64,000 bases of DNA from Prunus persica (GCF_000346465.2 NC_034009.1:35967557-36031556), one strand, 5' to 3'. Positions 1 through 12,836 are shown, counted from the first letter of the stretch. Numbers and translations: made by a program. The notes: a model not told the origin generated them from the letters alone.

Positions 1-553
1 TAATTAACTTTCTAATTGTTGTTTATATTTATGTTGGTTTACGTTCTTTCTTTATCTATCTATTGATATCTCATTTTGCACATTGCTGAGTTCAACGTGG
101 ATCTCATACAACGAACGTACCAACATTATGCTGCACCCTTCATTGCTCCATCCACCACGTTGTGTATGAATTTCAAATCATTTGCTTTTGACCATCGCAT
201 TGCCTCTTTCCAACCGTAGAAAGTTAGAAACATCTCTGATCATGATATCAACATATGTTTCGGTATAAATCTCTCACGCAATCTTTTTGTCTGTTTAGTA
301 ACATCTTTGTTTTCATTTTTATACGAGAAATTAAATATAAATAAAAAATAACGAAAAATGATAAGATTTATGATAAGTTTGAAAATTTATAGAACAGAGT
401 AGTCGGTGCAGCCACCACTCAGAGAAGTGGGGTAAGGCTACTATATCAAGACATTCTTGATAAACGTGAAGGATACCACCAAATGGCTCTTTATATATTT
501 AATTCCTCAACGATAATAAACGTCTATAAATTCGCATAGATTATACAATCGTG
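1..553. other. AT-rich intergenic DNA, no gene seen
   Basis: No open reading frame with plant-protein character and no RNA gene is recognisable. The stretch is ordinary AT-rich intergenic sequence leading into the direct repeats that start near 554. Confidence 0.6.
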
Positions 554-1075
554 CAATGTCTATATCATAAATGTGGAATCAATACAACATAAAATGATAC
601 TGGTGAATCCCACCACACTTCTTTTTATCTTTTTCACACCTCAACCTCAACATACACTACAAAATGCATCTATGAGTTACAATTGTCGTATTCTCAACAT
701 GATTGTGTTAAAGTTGTCGAACTCTCTGAATATCACAATATCTATATAATAAATACATAATCAACATAGGAAAAGAATAGCAATGAGTCTCACCACACTG
801 CTCTTCATCTTTTTCACACCTACAATTGTGTTACGGCTGTCAAACTCTCTTCATGTCGCAATATTTAGATCATAAATACATAATCAACATAGGAAAATGA
901 TAGCGATGAGTCTCATCGCACTTCTCTTTATATTTTTCACACCTCAACTTCAACAAACAATGCTGGATACGTATACGAGTTACATTTGTTGTATTCTTAA
1001 TAGAATTGTGTTACAGCTGTCGAATTCTCAGTATCACGATATCCGGATCATAAATACAGAATCAATACAAACGTA
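554..1075. repeat. Diverged tandem direct repeat, 3 units plus a partial fourth
   Basis: Units begin near 554, 736, 859 and 1037. Each opens with a version of caatatctatatcataaat and continues through a segment resembling gagtctcaccacacttctct, then ttttcacacctcaacttcaa, then attgtgttacagctgtcgaa. Units one and three are about 180 bp. Unit two is about 123 bp and lacks the middle block. The copies differ by many substitutions and small indels, so the array is old. It lies roughly 0.5-1 kb upstream of the kinase gene. Confidence 0.75.
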
Positions 1076-1589
1076 AATGCTTATCTCTTCATCATCATAA
1101 TCACAAGTTGATCTTTGGAAATGGGATGGAGTGAAGCCCATTTATATAAGGCAATGCCATTTTGGTCATAGAGACCCATAACACCACCATCATCATCACA
1201 ATCCCAACCGTTGGATATCTAACATTTCCACCTGGAAAATGCATCATACATACTCAACGGTCAAGATTGGGTGAAGTCCATAGTAAAGATGTGTGGATGA
1301 GCGTATGAACACAGTAGTGGGAGTCCTTCACTTGACTTGGGGGTGAGGAAATATAAACAAATTGTAGAAATTGTTTATTGGTTTTATGGGTTTTTATTAA
1401 GCGTGTTGGAGGGAATGAGAGAAAGGGTGAGCGGTTAATCGAAGTCTCTCTCTAAGTGGTGGTAGCTTGACGAAGAAGGGTGCGCAGGTTAAGCGAATCT
1501 GCTTTGTTTTCTAGTGGGCGTAGTTTAATCCAGTAGACAGAGAGAAGAAGAGAGAGACAGAAGGATTTCATAATTTCCATTGATGATCG
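1076..1589 (+). promoter_or_regulatory. 5' flank and leader of the Raf-like kinase gene
   Basis: No separate gene is seen. The last 150 bp are rich in GA repeats (gagagaagaagagagagaca), as is common in plant 5' leaders. A possible TATA-like stretch (aaatataaac) lies near 1350. The transcription start cannot be fixed from sequence alone. Confidence 0.4.
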
Positions 1590-1645
1590 ATGTCGAAGAT
1601 GAAGCACCTACTAAGAAAGCTTCACATCGGTGGAGGACTCAATGA
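1583..1645 (+). promoter_or_regulatory. Upstream ATG with ORF overlapping the kinase start
   Basis: An ATG at 1583, seven bases before the main ATG at 1590, opens a 20-codon frame that ends at TGA 1643-1645 inside the kinase coding region, in a different frame. Overlapping upstream ORFs of this kind usually lower main-ORF initiation because reinitiation cannot go backwards easily. Whether it is used depends on the real transcript start, which is inferred. Confidence 0.45.
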
Positions 1646-4600
1646 GCACCAAAGACTGGCCGAGACCCGACCCGAGACGAGTCCGAGCACGAATCTCAAC
1701 CCTACCGCTTCTTCGCCGGCGTCGTCCACGGGTTCGGCTACAATGGGGAGAATCACGGCCGTTGAATCGGTGAGTGATCGGACGGCTGGGGACGGTGGTA
1801 GCGGTGGGGGCGTGGATTACAATTTATTGGAGGAGGAGTTTCAGGTCCAGTTGGCCTTAGCGATCAGCGCTTCGGATCCCGATTCGCGCGACGACCCCGA
1901 TTCGGCTCAGATCGACGCCGCCAAGCGGATTAGCCTCGGCTGCCCGGCTACCGTCACCGACACTCAAGCCCCCTTCGAGATTCTCTCACTTCGCTATTGG
2001 GTACGTTTTTCTAATAGAAATATTTCTAGGGTTAATCATTTTCCCGCATTTACGACTTAATCTGAGCCAATTGGAGTGGATTAGGTTTTCTGCAAACTTT
2101 GAATATTGTTCGTTGTGTTTATATGGAATGGTAATTTGCATTTCGTTTCTTGGATCATTTTCTAACCATAGGGCGATGATAATGGTGTGAGGATTATCTT
2201 TAAAAGGTTTGATAGCTGAACTATGGATTGCTTTGTATTGCTTACGGTGCCATTTTCTTAACAATTTCATGTTGAATCATTGTGCCAGTTATGTTAGGCG
2301 GGTGCTTCTTGTTAGTTCGGTACCAAAAAATTTGTGAGCCGTAAGAATAGTGCATTGGTTCAAGGATAATTATTGGTTTCATTTTGCAATTACAATTACT
2401 TTCCAACCTTATCTGAATCAAGTTCCTTCGGTTTTATTTTTCTTCTTTGCGTCTTAAGTTTGAATTTGGTGCGGTATAGTTCTTTAATATTGTCAATTTC
2501 GATGAAATTAGCTTCTTAACAAATTTTTATAACATGCAGAGCCAGAATGTTGTAGATTACAATGAAAAAGTGGTCGATGGATTTTATGACGTGTATGGAA
2601 TGACCTCAAATTCTCTTAGACAAGGGAAGATGCCATTGTTAGTGGATCTTCAAGCTGTGTCTGTTTCAGATAATGTTGATTATGATGTCATATTAGTTAA
2701 CCGGTTGGTGGATCCTGAACTGCAACAACTGGAGAAAACAGCATACGCTGTATCTCTAGAGTCACGGATTTCTCAACATGGTGTCCTTTTAAGTGGATTA
2801 ATTCAGAAAATTGCTGATATTGTTGTTGATAGAATGGGTGGTCCAGTTGGGGATGCTGATGAAATTTTGAGAAGGTGGAAAGTGAGGAGGTACGAGTTAC
2901 GGAGTTCGATGAAGACTATCATTCTTCCCCTTGGACTTATTGATGTTGGACTTTCACGCCACAGGGCGCTGCTCTTTAAGGTTGTGACAGTTTTTTTTAC
3001 TACCTTATTTGTCAAACTGAATCATAGACAAAACATTGTGCACCATGTAACTTACTAACATCTTCATTGCTTTTCTCAAAATGCGACTCTCATTCTTTTG
3101 CCCTTTCAATTGCTTTTCTGTTGTTAATTGTTTCATACCTTTGGTTCTAGGTACTGGCTGATAGGATAAATCTTCCATGTATGCTGGTCAAAGGTAGCTA
3201 CTACACTGGTACTGATGATGGAGCTGTAAACTTGATTAAAATTGATAGTGGAAGGTAATGGCCATCAATTCTAAATTTCTATGTTTATGCATAATTTTCT
3301 GATAACTTCAATCCAGTAAATCTTGTGATGTAGTAACTTTTTTGTGCCCTATGCTTGTCGCTGAATTGTTACTTTAACATAATGTCATGGTGTGTCAAAT
3401 GGGATTGCAGATAGTGATGGTCAAGTTTGTAGGGTAGTTTATGAGGGTTTGGATTATCAGATGTGGTGGGGGTGCCATAGGTAAGGGGAGCACCATAGAT
3501 GGGGGCTGAGCTCAATTTGTAGCCACAATTTTTTATTGAGTGCAGCTCTTATCCCGAAAATTTCAAATCCAGATGCTTAAAGAACACCCTGTGTCCAACG
3601 TTCATATGAGATTTTTTTTTGTTATTCAAAATGTACTTATGTCAAGAGGCTGATACAAAATTAGAATATTTTTGGTTGCTTTCTATGTGAAGTGCTTTGA
3701 TATGTGAATGAAATTTGAAAATTAAATCTATACATATATGTGATTTTCATATATTCTCTGCAGGTCCTTTGGTTTCAGATGCCTCTCTAATTTTAAGCTG
3801 TTTTAACTTTCTATCATGTTTAAGTAAGGATATTAGAATTAAAGGTTCATGATATTTGTTTTCTGCTTTGCTCCTAAAATTCTGTGCACATTTTCCATCT
3901 AAGGTGAATTGGTGCAAGCCGGAAGATGTCCTGGAACTATTACCGATGATTAATGGGGTTGTTTCTCTGTGCAGTGAATATATTATTGATCTGATGGGTG
4001 CTCCTGGAACGCTTATTCCTGCCGAGGTGCCCAGTAGCCAGCTACCAAATTCTTTCTTTGCCATAAGGAGCTTTCAAGATGCCACCGAATTGCCCAAAGA
4101 TATGTGTTTGTTGCAAGCTGAAGGCACTGGAATGTTGGCAGTTCCACCCGATCTTGACAGACTTTCTAGAGTTGGCAGCTCACAGTCAGAAGAAGCATCA
4201 TATGTAGGTGTTCAAACAAAAAATGATAGAAGCGTTGTTGAAGAAAATCAAACTGAGAGTTTGAGAAGCGAGATTGGGACTCCTCTTAGATCACTTCGTA
4301 AATCATGTGAAAGTTCATCAGGCACATCTGAGAAAGCCACATCTGCACAAAAAAGGAAAGTGAAAAATGTGTCAAAGTATGTCATCAGTGCAGCAAAGAA
4401 CCCAGAATTTGCACAGAAACTACATGCTGTATTGTTGGAGAGTGGTGCATCACCTCCCCCAGATTTATTTTCAGATATGAATCCTCAATATCTGGACGAA
4501 GCTAAATTGCTTGATCAAATCCATGCAAATGGGAAACTTGTAGATGATGGGATTCATAATTATCTGGTTCAGTTATTATCAGGCAACGAGCAATCCACTC

Positions 4601-7468
4601 AAGCTGCTGCTGCAGTGAGCTATGACAATTTTGATAACTTTCTAAAACAATCTGCCGTGGACTTAGCAGAGCAACGAAATGAATTGGAGACGAACATTTT
4701 ATCTCTTCCCTCTGATACTGTTGATGAGGGATTTGTAATTGTTTCTGGTGGAACTAGTGAAACAACCCAGATCGGTGCTAAAAGTTCAGATCCTGTTCTT
4801 GTTAGTCCCCAAGGAATGAATTCAGAAGCTTTTCATGAGGATAAAAGCCATGAACTTTCCTTATCTAAACCAATGGAAACAGCCAATAGTGGCCTGTGTA
4901 CTAGTTGCGATAGTCACTATGAGAGGTACCCAGCACTGGGAGAAGTTGCAGAGTGGGAAATTTTATGGGAGGATCTTCAGATTGGTGAGCGCATTGGCAT
5001 TGGTAAGCACCCATCTGTTGGTTAAATTTGGTATATGTTTTAGAAACAGGCTCACAATATTTCCTCTCTGGTAGGTTCATATGGCGAGGTATATCATGCA
5101 GATTGGAATGGCACTGTAAGTGTTCTTTCCAACACTAATAGTCATTCGTCATATTCCTTTTCCTTGGCTATACATACAAAATTACTTAGCATGTAATATT
5201 TTGTTGATCCGTTGATTTAAAGAAATGCTAATATTTGCAACAATTTGATAAATGCTTTTAAACTCTCTTTTCTAACAAAATAGAGAGATACTTTAAAATT
5301 GATATCAGCATATTGGTTGCATTTTTCTTATTGGTTTTCTTGTTGAAGTAGAAGTGCCAGTTGTTCACATGGTTTGGAATTTCGATGATATCCTCGAAAT
5401 TTCTCTCCTTGACAAGCACTGATAGTAGATAAAACATTTCCCAATTTTTTTAATCATATTTCACTCAAAGTCTCTCAACATCGATATTTTGTCAATATTT
5501 TGTTGATAGTTTCTGTACTTTCAACGATGATACTTTCGTTAACATCAATATTTGATATGCTGTTTTTTATTGGCATATGTTGGTTTTTGATGATGGCATG
5601 AGGCTTGTTATGGTAATTCTGACTGCTATCATTACAAATTGTTTATCGGTCTGTGTTGACTTTTTGCATGACAGGAAGTAGCTGTGAAAAAATTTTTGGA
5701 TCAAGATTTTTCTGGTGATGCTTTAGTTCAGTTTAAATGTGAAGTAAGCATCAAGACTTGAGTTTGTATATCATATTTGTCGATTATATATAAGCATAAA
5801 ATTCAAATTCATTGGTTTTGTATTAATTATAGTTGATTTTTGGTGTTTGTTCATGCAGGTAGAAATTATGTTAAGACTTAGACATCCCAATGTTGTCCTT
5901 TTCATGGGGGCAGTTACTCGCCCTCCCCATTTCTCTATCCTGACAGAGTATCTTCCCAGGTTGATTTCCTTATTACTTGTCCTTTATCAGATTTGTTATA
6001 TTTCTGAAATTGAATGACCATATGTAATTTAAATCATACAAAGTAATAAAGTAGAAGGAAAAAAAAAACTGATGTGTATGCATGCAGTCCAAGATAACTA
6101 GGAAAGCCTGTAACTAGGCAAAAATAGGTCTATCAAGCAAAAAATTCCTTTACGGGGGCAGGAACATCATCCAACCAACTAGACGTCCACAACCCTGTTT
6201 CCTTGACATTGAGTCATTAGTTATCTGTTTAATCTTATTCTCTTGTTTTGTTCCTTAATCATTCACCTGATACACAGGGGGAGTTTATATAGACTTTTGC
6301 ATCGTCCCAATTCTCAACTTGATGAAAAGAGGCGAATGCGAATGGCTTTTGATGTGGTAAAACAGATTTTTTATATATTTCTTTGTAGTTTTTCCTTTCC
6401 GGTTTCTTTTTGATTTCTTAATCAGTGCTCCCTGAATTTATGCAGGCCAAAGGAATGAATTACCTGCATACTAGCCATCCTACTGTTGTGCATCGAGACC
6501 TGAAGTCTCCAAATCTCCTTGTTGATAAGAATTGGAATGTGAAGGTCAACTCAAAACCACCACTTGCGTTTTAAGTTTCCCTGATAATGCTTTTTTTAGT
6601 CATTTATATTTTTTCCTCTTTCAATATAGATAGATTGATATTGATATCTCTATTGGTGGGAGAAAAATTGATTATTCTTTCTCAAACATCTTGTTTATAT
6701 TGTGGTGCAGGTTTGTGACTTTGGGTTGTCACGTACAAAGCACCATACTTTTCTGTCTTCGAAGTCTACTGCTGGGACGGTAATATTTGTTCAATATGAA
6801 TCTTGAAAACAAAGTTGAATACCCTATCATATGATCAATATCTCATAAAAAGGATTTTTTACAAGAATAGAAACTCAAGTACCCTTTTGTTTTATGTACT
6901 CATTGCGTACTATTGGAGTGCAGCCCGAGTGGATGGCACCGGAAGTTTTAAGGAATGAACCAGCTAATGAGAAGTAAGTTGCCGGAAGGTGGATGCATTT
7001 TGGGAATTTTCGTTCTGGAGGTTACCATTACAATAAGCTTTGCTTGTTGCTTGCTTGCAGGTGTGATGTGTACAGTTTTGGTGTCATCTTATGGGAACTG
7101 GCTACTTGCTGCGTCCCATGGAAAGGATTGAATCCAATGCAGGTTGTAGGAGCGGTTGGATTCCAAAATAGGCGTCTTGAAATTCCAGAGGACATGGATC
7201 CAGTGGTTGCTGAGATAATACGTGATTGTTGGCAAAGGTAAGTTCTACACTCTTTAGGCAAAAATAGGGAGTCTGTAGAGAGCCAAGTTTCTTAGAAATT
7301 GAACCTGAACAGCTTGACTTATACCATAACTGAGCTTGGCTAATCCAGATTTGCTCCGTTTGCAGAGAGCCAAATCTACGGCCTTCGTTCTCGCAACTCA
7401 TGGTCCGTCTCCGACGTCTTCAACGCCTTGTTGGAAGAACAAACTCTACAAACCAAACGACTGAATAA
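1590..7468 (+). CDS. Raf-like MAP kinase kinase kinase, EDR1/SIS8 type
   Basis: Thirteen coding exons fit with closed phases: 1590-2000, 2540-2980, 3151-3254, 3975-5002, 5075-5115, 5675-5743, 5859-5959, 6278-6356, 6446-6544, 6711-6779, 6924-6973, 7061-7237, 7366-7468. They give about 923 residues. The N-terminus [16 protein letters not shown] is typical of the SIS8/MAPKKK7 branch rather than EDR1 itself. Residues about 70-330 form the EDR1 regulatory domain ([54 protein letters not shown]). Then comes a low-complexity Ser-rich linker. The C-terminal kinase starts near 655: glycine loop GIGSYGEV, Lys680 in VAVKKF, catalytic [10 protein letters not shown] with Asp776, DFG at 794-796, and PEWMAPE at 815-821. 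All catalytic residues are present. The family comprises soluble serine/threonine kinases in stress, sugar and defence signalling. The SIS8 assignment over its nearest paralogue rests on the N-terminus. Confidence 0.93.
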
Positions 7469-8146
7469 CCCCAAAAAAGAAAAAACTTTACCGTGTTAAT
7501 AATTGAAGTTGAAGTTGTTCCTTGTCTCGAAGAGCGGGGGCAGCATATAAGTTTTTGTCTTCAATGCAAGAAGGAAAAAGAGAATGCTGGATTTGGAAGT
7601 GTTGGCTCAGTCAAAGTGGGGGCTCAGCACAACCTATACGGAAAAGAAGAGTGGAAAACCCTCCTAAATTAATAGACTGCATAAGAAGGGCAGTGGAGGT
7701 CCCATTGAAGACCAGTCTCTCTAGTAGTAGTAGTAATAGTAGGTTGTATCAAATCTGCATGTAAGAAAAAAAAAATTGTAGAAAAAAAAGAAGAAAAAAC
7801 TGAAAAAGAAAGGAAGAAAGAAACTAATAATTCTTAATTCTGCTACTGTGGAGATCTCATTTGGGAATTGTAAACATCTGATCTCTGCATATGTTATTGT
7901 GAAAAGAGTAAATACATTTGGAGGAAGAAAGAAGAAAGAGGAAGAATTTATGTGCAATCCAGAACTAACATTATTTGTCATTGTACACCTTTAAATAAAC
8001 TTCAATTTAAATCAAAATAATAACCCCAATATTTCTATTAAAATAAATAAATAATAAAAATATCTCTGAATTGGATTGAGAGAGAGAGCAAGAGGCCAAT
8101 AACAGTTCAGAGTTTCAGTACAGAGAGATCATCGCACAGTACCGCC
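7469..8146. other. 3' flank of kinase gene and 5' flank of CGLD27-like gene
   Basis: No additional gene is seen. The stretch contains a poly-purine segment near 7765-7830 (aaaaaa, gaagaa and gaaagaaag runs), which produces spurious long frames on the other strand. A GA-rich leader (gattgagagagagagcaaga) lies just before the next ATG. Confidence 0.55.
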
Positions 8147-9283
8147 ATGGCCTCTGCTGTTCTGTACACATCACCAAAACCACCTCCACCGACTCTCCTC
8201 TTTCCCTCCGCACCAACCATTTCAACTCCAAGCTTCAGGTATCACCGCCGCCACTGCAGTAGAATTCCCAAAATACCCTTGTCGTCCTCGTTCAGAAACG
8301 GAAGCAACAGCCCGGCGGAAACAGGGTGCCCTGTGCCGCCGGAGCAGCAGCCTATAAACGAGTTCCAGAATCTGTCGACCTCCTTTCCCTTCTCCTGGGC
8401 CTCCGGCGACCTCATAGAGTACTGCTCTCGACTGATTGCAACTGGGTCTTCTTTTGCTCTGCTTGTTGGCCTCCCGGTTGCCTCGGTCGGTGCCTTGGGC
8501 GCCCAATCGGAGCCGTTGAAGCAGTCTCTGTACGCAGTTTCAAGTGGGTTTCTTGTGGTCACTCTTGCCGTCGTGAGGATGTACCTGGGTTGGGCTTATG
8601 TGGGCAATCGCTTGCTTAGCGCCACTGTTGAATGTAATTGCTCTGTTTCTCTCTCTGTTTCAACCGTGTTCCTGATTTTGAATCATTGACTGATATTGAG
8701 TTGCTGATGGGGTTTTCTGCTCTTCTTCTTTCTGGTTACAGATGAAGAGACTGGATGGTACGATGGCCAGGTAAATAGGTTTTTTTAAGCTTGCCTTTGT
8801 AGAATCAGAAATGCAATTTCTTTTAGAAGTTGGAAGTTTGGCTTTTCAAAGTTAAGGCCTGAATGAGATTTCCTTGGCAGATGTGGGTGAAGACTGCCGA
8901 GGTTTTGGCTCGTGACCGGCTACTTGGTTCATTTGCTGTGAGTTATTGACATTACACAGATAGATTGATTTCTTTATTTTTCCCAGAAAATGAAAATCAG
9001 AGCTTGTTGCTGACAAAACATCCTTTTTTAGGAGAAGAAAATGACTGGATGGTTGTTTTGCCTTGATTTTGTTCAACAGGTTACGCCTGTGCTGGGCAGA
9101 TTGAAGGTCACACTGGTATGCCTTGCGGCAGCCATACTTTCATGCGTTGTGCTCCTCATTTCCATTGATGGAGGAGGCCAAACTGAAGAAGCTGGCAATA
9201 GGGTTATACATGGAGTTTACAGTGACGAATCTGCAAGATCATTCGAGCCTGACGCCTTCTGTGGCGAAGCTGGCCTTCCCTAA
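8147..9283 (+). CDS. CGLD27: CGLD27-like plastid protein (Ycf36/DUF1230)
   Basis: Four exons: 8147-8633, 8742-8770, 8881-8937 and 9080-9283, about 258 residues. The first 60 or so residues are rich in Ser, Pro and Arg and poor in acidic residues, as in a chloroplast transit peptide. The conserved part begins at NEFQNLSTSFPFSWASGD, continues with two hydrophobic segments (FALLVGLPVASVGALGA and FLVVTLAVVRMYLGWAYVGN), then the signature EYEETGWYDGQMWVKTAEVL and ARDRLLGSF. A third hydrophobic segment follows (VTLVCLAAAILSCVVLLISI). This is the DUF1230 family, found in cyanobacteria, algal plastids (Ycf36) and plants (CGLD27). Its exact biochemical role is not settled; the Arabidopsis gene has been linked to iron status. 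The tail from residue about 225 has only weaker family support. Confidence 0.88.
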
Positions 9284-10419
9284 TTCTCAGCCATTCAACA
9301 ACTGCAACGCGATATGTATATGCTCTGTCCATAGTTAGTGACAAACAAGTCAAAAGGTATAGGACAAGAATTTGTATGTGTTTTGCCTCTCTCTCTTGAT
9401 GATTTGTATTTAAATTAGCGTAGCTTTTATATATAATTAGAATTATCCTTCAAATAAATATATTTCCTTGTTAGGCAAACTGCTACTTGTAAACATTCAA
9501 TTCTTGGGGAAACAAAAACCAACTTTTACACTAGCATGCATAATGGCTTATTCCACACCCAAGCTTAAAGTTCAACTATTGAGAATTTGGTCCCAAAAAG
9601 AAGATTCTCAAAAGAATGGAGTTCGGTAACTTAAATTACCAAGCATTCTCATTTCTAGTGTCGGTGCCACCCAAATGGTTGGAAACCTACCATCCCCACC
9701 AATAAGGGAGGAGGCCCTACCTCAAGGCTGGCTGGTGGTGGTATTGTCTTCCCAAAAGTTCATCAAAATAAGATAACATTGAGTTTGACTATCACCATCG
9801 TGAAGATTGTTGCCCCTCAACATTTCATGTCAACCTGTATGACAATGAAAGATATTCGAAAATCCATGTAACAGTAAATTTAAAAGTTACTCTTTCGCCA
9901 TAAAATTCAGTGACGCTTTAAAGAAACACACGTGGTCTATGAAATTTGAACTCGTAAGTCTCCTCTAACAAAGTGAAAAAACCGAGTACCGCTGGCCCAA
10001 GTGGTCACGGGACATTTGATGTGGTCGCTTACATTTTATGATGAGAAGTTACATACAGACAACATAACTACTCTGGCGGGTAAGTTTATGAAGTAAGTTA
10101 CAAACCCAACAACAAACGAAGCCAACCGTTTTGTAAGGACGGAAAGAGAGAATAAAAAAGGTTAGAAAAAGATGGCGAAGGAGGCAAAGACAATTAAGTG
10201 AGGAAGGCGGTGGGCCCACTGAGGGGCTGAATCTCAGAGAGGTTCATGCACTTTGCCCTGTTTTCGCCTTCTCCTTCATCGTTTGCAAAATGAGAAAAAG
10301 AAAGTCTTAACAAAAAATTAAAAAAAATCAAAAGATATTAAAATTTTGATCGGTTTTCATTTTTTTTCTTCATTTTTTCAGTCAAAATATAATCAACCAG
10401 TTATTGTGTCTCGACAACA
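9284..10419. other. Intergenic region, no gene seen
   Basis: About 1.1 kb between two plus-strand genes. No frame has plant-protein character. The first 200 bp probably contain the 3' UTR of the CGLD27-like gene. A-rich and T-rich runs occur near 10310-10380, just before the leader of the RTE1-like gene. Confidence 0.5.
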
Positions 10420-10590
10420 ATGAAGAATAACAAGACCAATAAGAATAGCTCCTCTTCGTCTTCTTCTTCTTCTTATTATTCTTGTTCTCTCTCTTTCTCC
10501 TTCTCTTCAACTTCTTCCTGTTCCTTGTCACCGAATTTTACCTTACTGGGGCGGTCTCATATTTTCCTCAGCTATCACCATCCTCTGCAG
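10420..10590 (+). promoter_or_regulatory. Predicted 5' leader exon of RTE1-like gene, with upstream ORF
   Basis: A TCT/CTT-rich stretch typical of plant leaders ends in a good donor (ctgcag|gtcagt at 10590/10591). An acceptor (taaacag) lies at 11111-11117, six bases before the coding ATG. An ATG at 10420 opens a Ser-rich frame (57 codons to the donor). If spliced to 11118 it runs ten more codons and stops at TAA 11145-11147. This stop overlaps the internal Met9 codon of the main frame in a TAATG arrangement. Leader status and splice are inferred. Confidence 0.45.
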
Positions 10591-11122
10591 GTCAGTAGCA
10601 TAAGATCTTTGCTCAAAGCTCTAATCTTTGTTGACCCAAATGCATTATGTGGGGTTTGGATCTTGTTTTCTTTCAATGTATCAACGAATTTTATGGAAAG
10701 CCCATTTGGGTATTGTCTGCTAGCGAGATAATCTTTGGCAAGTCTTAAAGATTGGAATTTTAAGCCACCCATTTCCTCAAAGTAAACATAATTGATGTGA
10801 TTCAGTGTTTCTCAGCTTAAAGTTGCATTGCTGGAAGCAGATGTTTCCTTTTCTGAGCTAAATTTTAAGACTTGGGTATTTTCGGCCTGCAATGTATTTT
10901 TCAGGAAGTAAAAATCAAACCATTAAAGCGAACAGTAATCTTTCATTTTTAGTTTATGTATCATAGACTAACTAATCTTTCTGATTCTTTTTAAAGAAGG
11001 CTTTGCATTGTATTTATGGCAGATTGAACTGATTTGCTTATTGTATTGGGAGACAAAATTAGAATGTCTGAGGGTGTAGTTTGACATTGGGATGCTTCTC
11101 CATAAAATTTTAAACAGAGCAT

Positions 11123-12156
11123 ATGCAGCACATTAGATTTCCTGTAATGGAGGTAAAAGAAGCTTATGACGTTGAGCATATGAGGTCTACACAGAGTATC
11201 CAGCATGAGCTGTGGCCTCTTGATGAAATTGATCCAAAGAAGGCAAAATTTCCCTGTTGTTTAGTTTGGACTCCTCTCCCAATAGTCTCTTGGTTGGCAC
11301 CATTCATTGGACATGTTGGCATTTGCAGGGAGGATGGAGCTATTTTAGATTTCGCAGGTTCCAATTTTGTGAATGCCGATGATTTCGCATTTGGTGCTGT
11401 AGCCAGATATCTACAGCTTGATAGAACACAGGTACTGTGTCATGTTGTTCTCACATTCGCCATATTGTGTAATAATTTTGTGCTCCCTCCCCCTTCCTCC
11501 CGGCTCTCTAAACACAAACTCGTAAGGGTATTCATTAGTTTGATCTAAAATTGTTTGTGAAAGGCATTTAAATGCATCTTAAAAGTACTTGCTTAGATGA
11601 ACAGCAATTAGAACTGTAGCCAAATCAAGCATTTGTCTATTTGCTTGTTACTTTGGAAGAAAGAACTAGAATTGACTTCTTAACCTGTTGATCCTTTGAC
11701 AATTTTGTAATGGAATCTGAAATGTCAAAACAGTGTTGTTTCGCCGCAAATCTGGGTGGCCACACTTGCAAGAGTGGCTACAAGCATGCAGAGTTTGGGA
11801 CGGCAATCACATGGGACGATGCCCTGCAGTCAAGTTCACGGCACTTTGAACACAAAACCTACAACCTTTTCACTTGCAACTGCCATTCTTTCGTAGCCAA
11901 CTGTCTGAATCGGATATTCTATAGTGGATCAATGAGTTGGAACATGATCAATGTGGCAGGCTTAGTACTGCTCAAGGGGCAATGGGTTGACTCCATGTCC
12001 GTCTTGAGGTCGTTCCTCCCTTTTCTATTGGTGCTCTCTCTAGGTGTTTTCATGGTTGGATGGCCTTTCTTGGTTGCGCTTCTCTCTTTCTCTCTCCTCC
12101 TCCTGGTGTGGTTTCTACTGGGCAGTTATTGTTTCAAGACCTTGTTAGAGTGCTAG
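11123..12156 (+). CDS. RTE1: RTE1-like regulator of the ETR1 ethylene receptor
   Basis: Two coding exons, 11123-11431 and 11734-12156, give 243 residues, close to the family norm of about 230-250. The sequence matches the RTE1/TMEM222 family (DUF778): [80 protein letters not shown], and the Cys/His-rich [18 protein letters not shown]. Two hydrophobic segments follow ([19 protein letters not shown] and [20 protein letters not shown]). RTE1 is an ER/Golgi membrane protein that promotes signalling by the ethylene receptor ETR1; the homologue RTH acts in the same pathway. I cannot tell RTE1 from RTH with certainty. The start could be Met1 (11123) or Met9 (11147); conservation of [12 protein letters not shown] favours translation covering at least Met9 onward. 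Confidence 0.92.
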
Positions 12157-12836
12157 TTCCTGTTTTCACACTAACAGCTTGGAGGAGTAAACAGATGTTT
12201 TGTAGTAAAGTTCCTCTGTATGACTCTGTAGTTCCTGATACAATTTTGCTATAGGTTTTTCTGTCAATATTGTTTCTGATTTCAAGCTGAGTCAACTTAT
12301 TCAACTATAGTTGATTGATTTGGAAAGCTTGTTGAATTTGTACCCTCTCTAACATGCTCGATTTATGATTCAGAATGAGACGGGACCCCTGTTGCAGCTA
12401 TAGCAAATTGTAAAATGGGTAAATCTTCAATGCCCATGTGGCATGGTCTTGTTTCTCATTTTGGGGAGTTTTTAGGTTCTTTCTATTGAATTTAGGTTAT
12501 GGAAAACGATGTATTGCAAGTGGTCTTCATCTATTGTAATGGAAGATTAACTTGAGTGTTCATAACTGGCCGATTTGTCAGATGAAATTCTCTCATTTCC
12601 AGAGTTATCATTAAATATCAAAACGAACAAAACTTTCTATCCCCAATTTGCAGTGGGGAATGCCAAACATGAGCGGTGTTTGAGGTCACATACAGATTAA
12701 TCTTATTACATGTAGGGTCCGGTAAGGCAAGTTAAACTTGAGAAATGCTTAGGAAAACATTTTAGATAAGCAACGGGATGCTCTGCCCCTCAGGTTTAGC
12801 TTCCTTGCTTACACTGTCTTGTATAAACTTGCCTTC
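12157..12836. other. Convergent intergenic region
   Basis: This lies between the RTE1-like gene and the convergently oriented minus-strand gene that follows. It should hold the two 3' UTRs. No other gene, repeat or structured element is evident. Confidence 0.5.

Noticed and set aside
7721..7981. Phe/Tyr-rich minus-strand frame
   Set aside because: It is created by the poly-purine run on the plus strand and has no family resemblance.
8222..8562. Long minus-strand frames antisense to the CGLD27-like exon 1
   Set aside because: They are shadows of the GC-rich transit-peptide exon, and their composition mirrors the sense codons.
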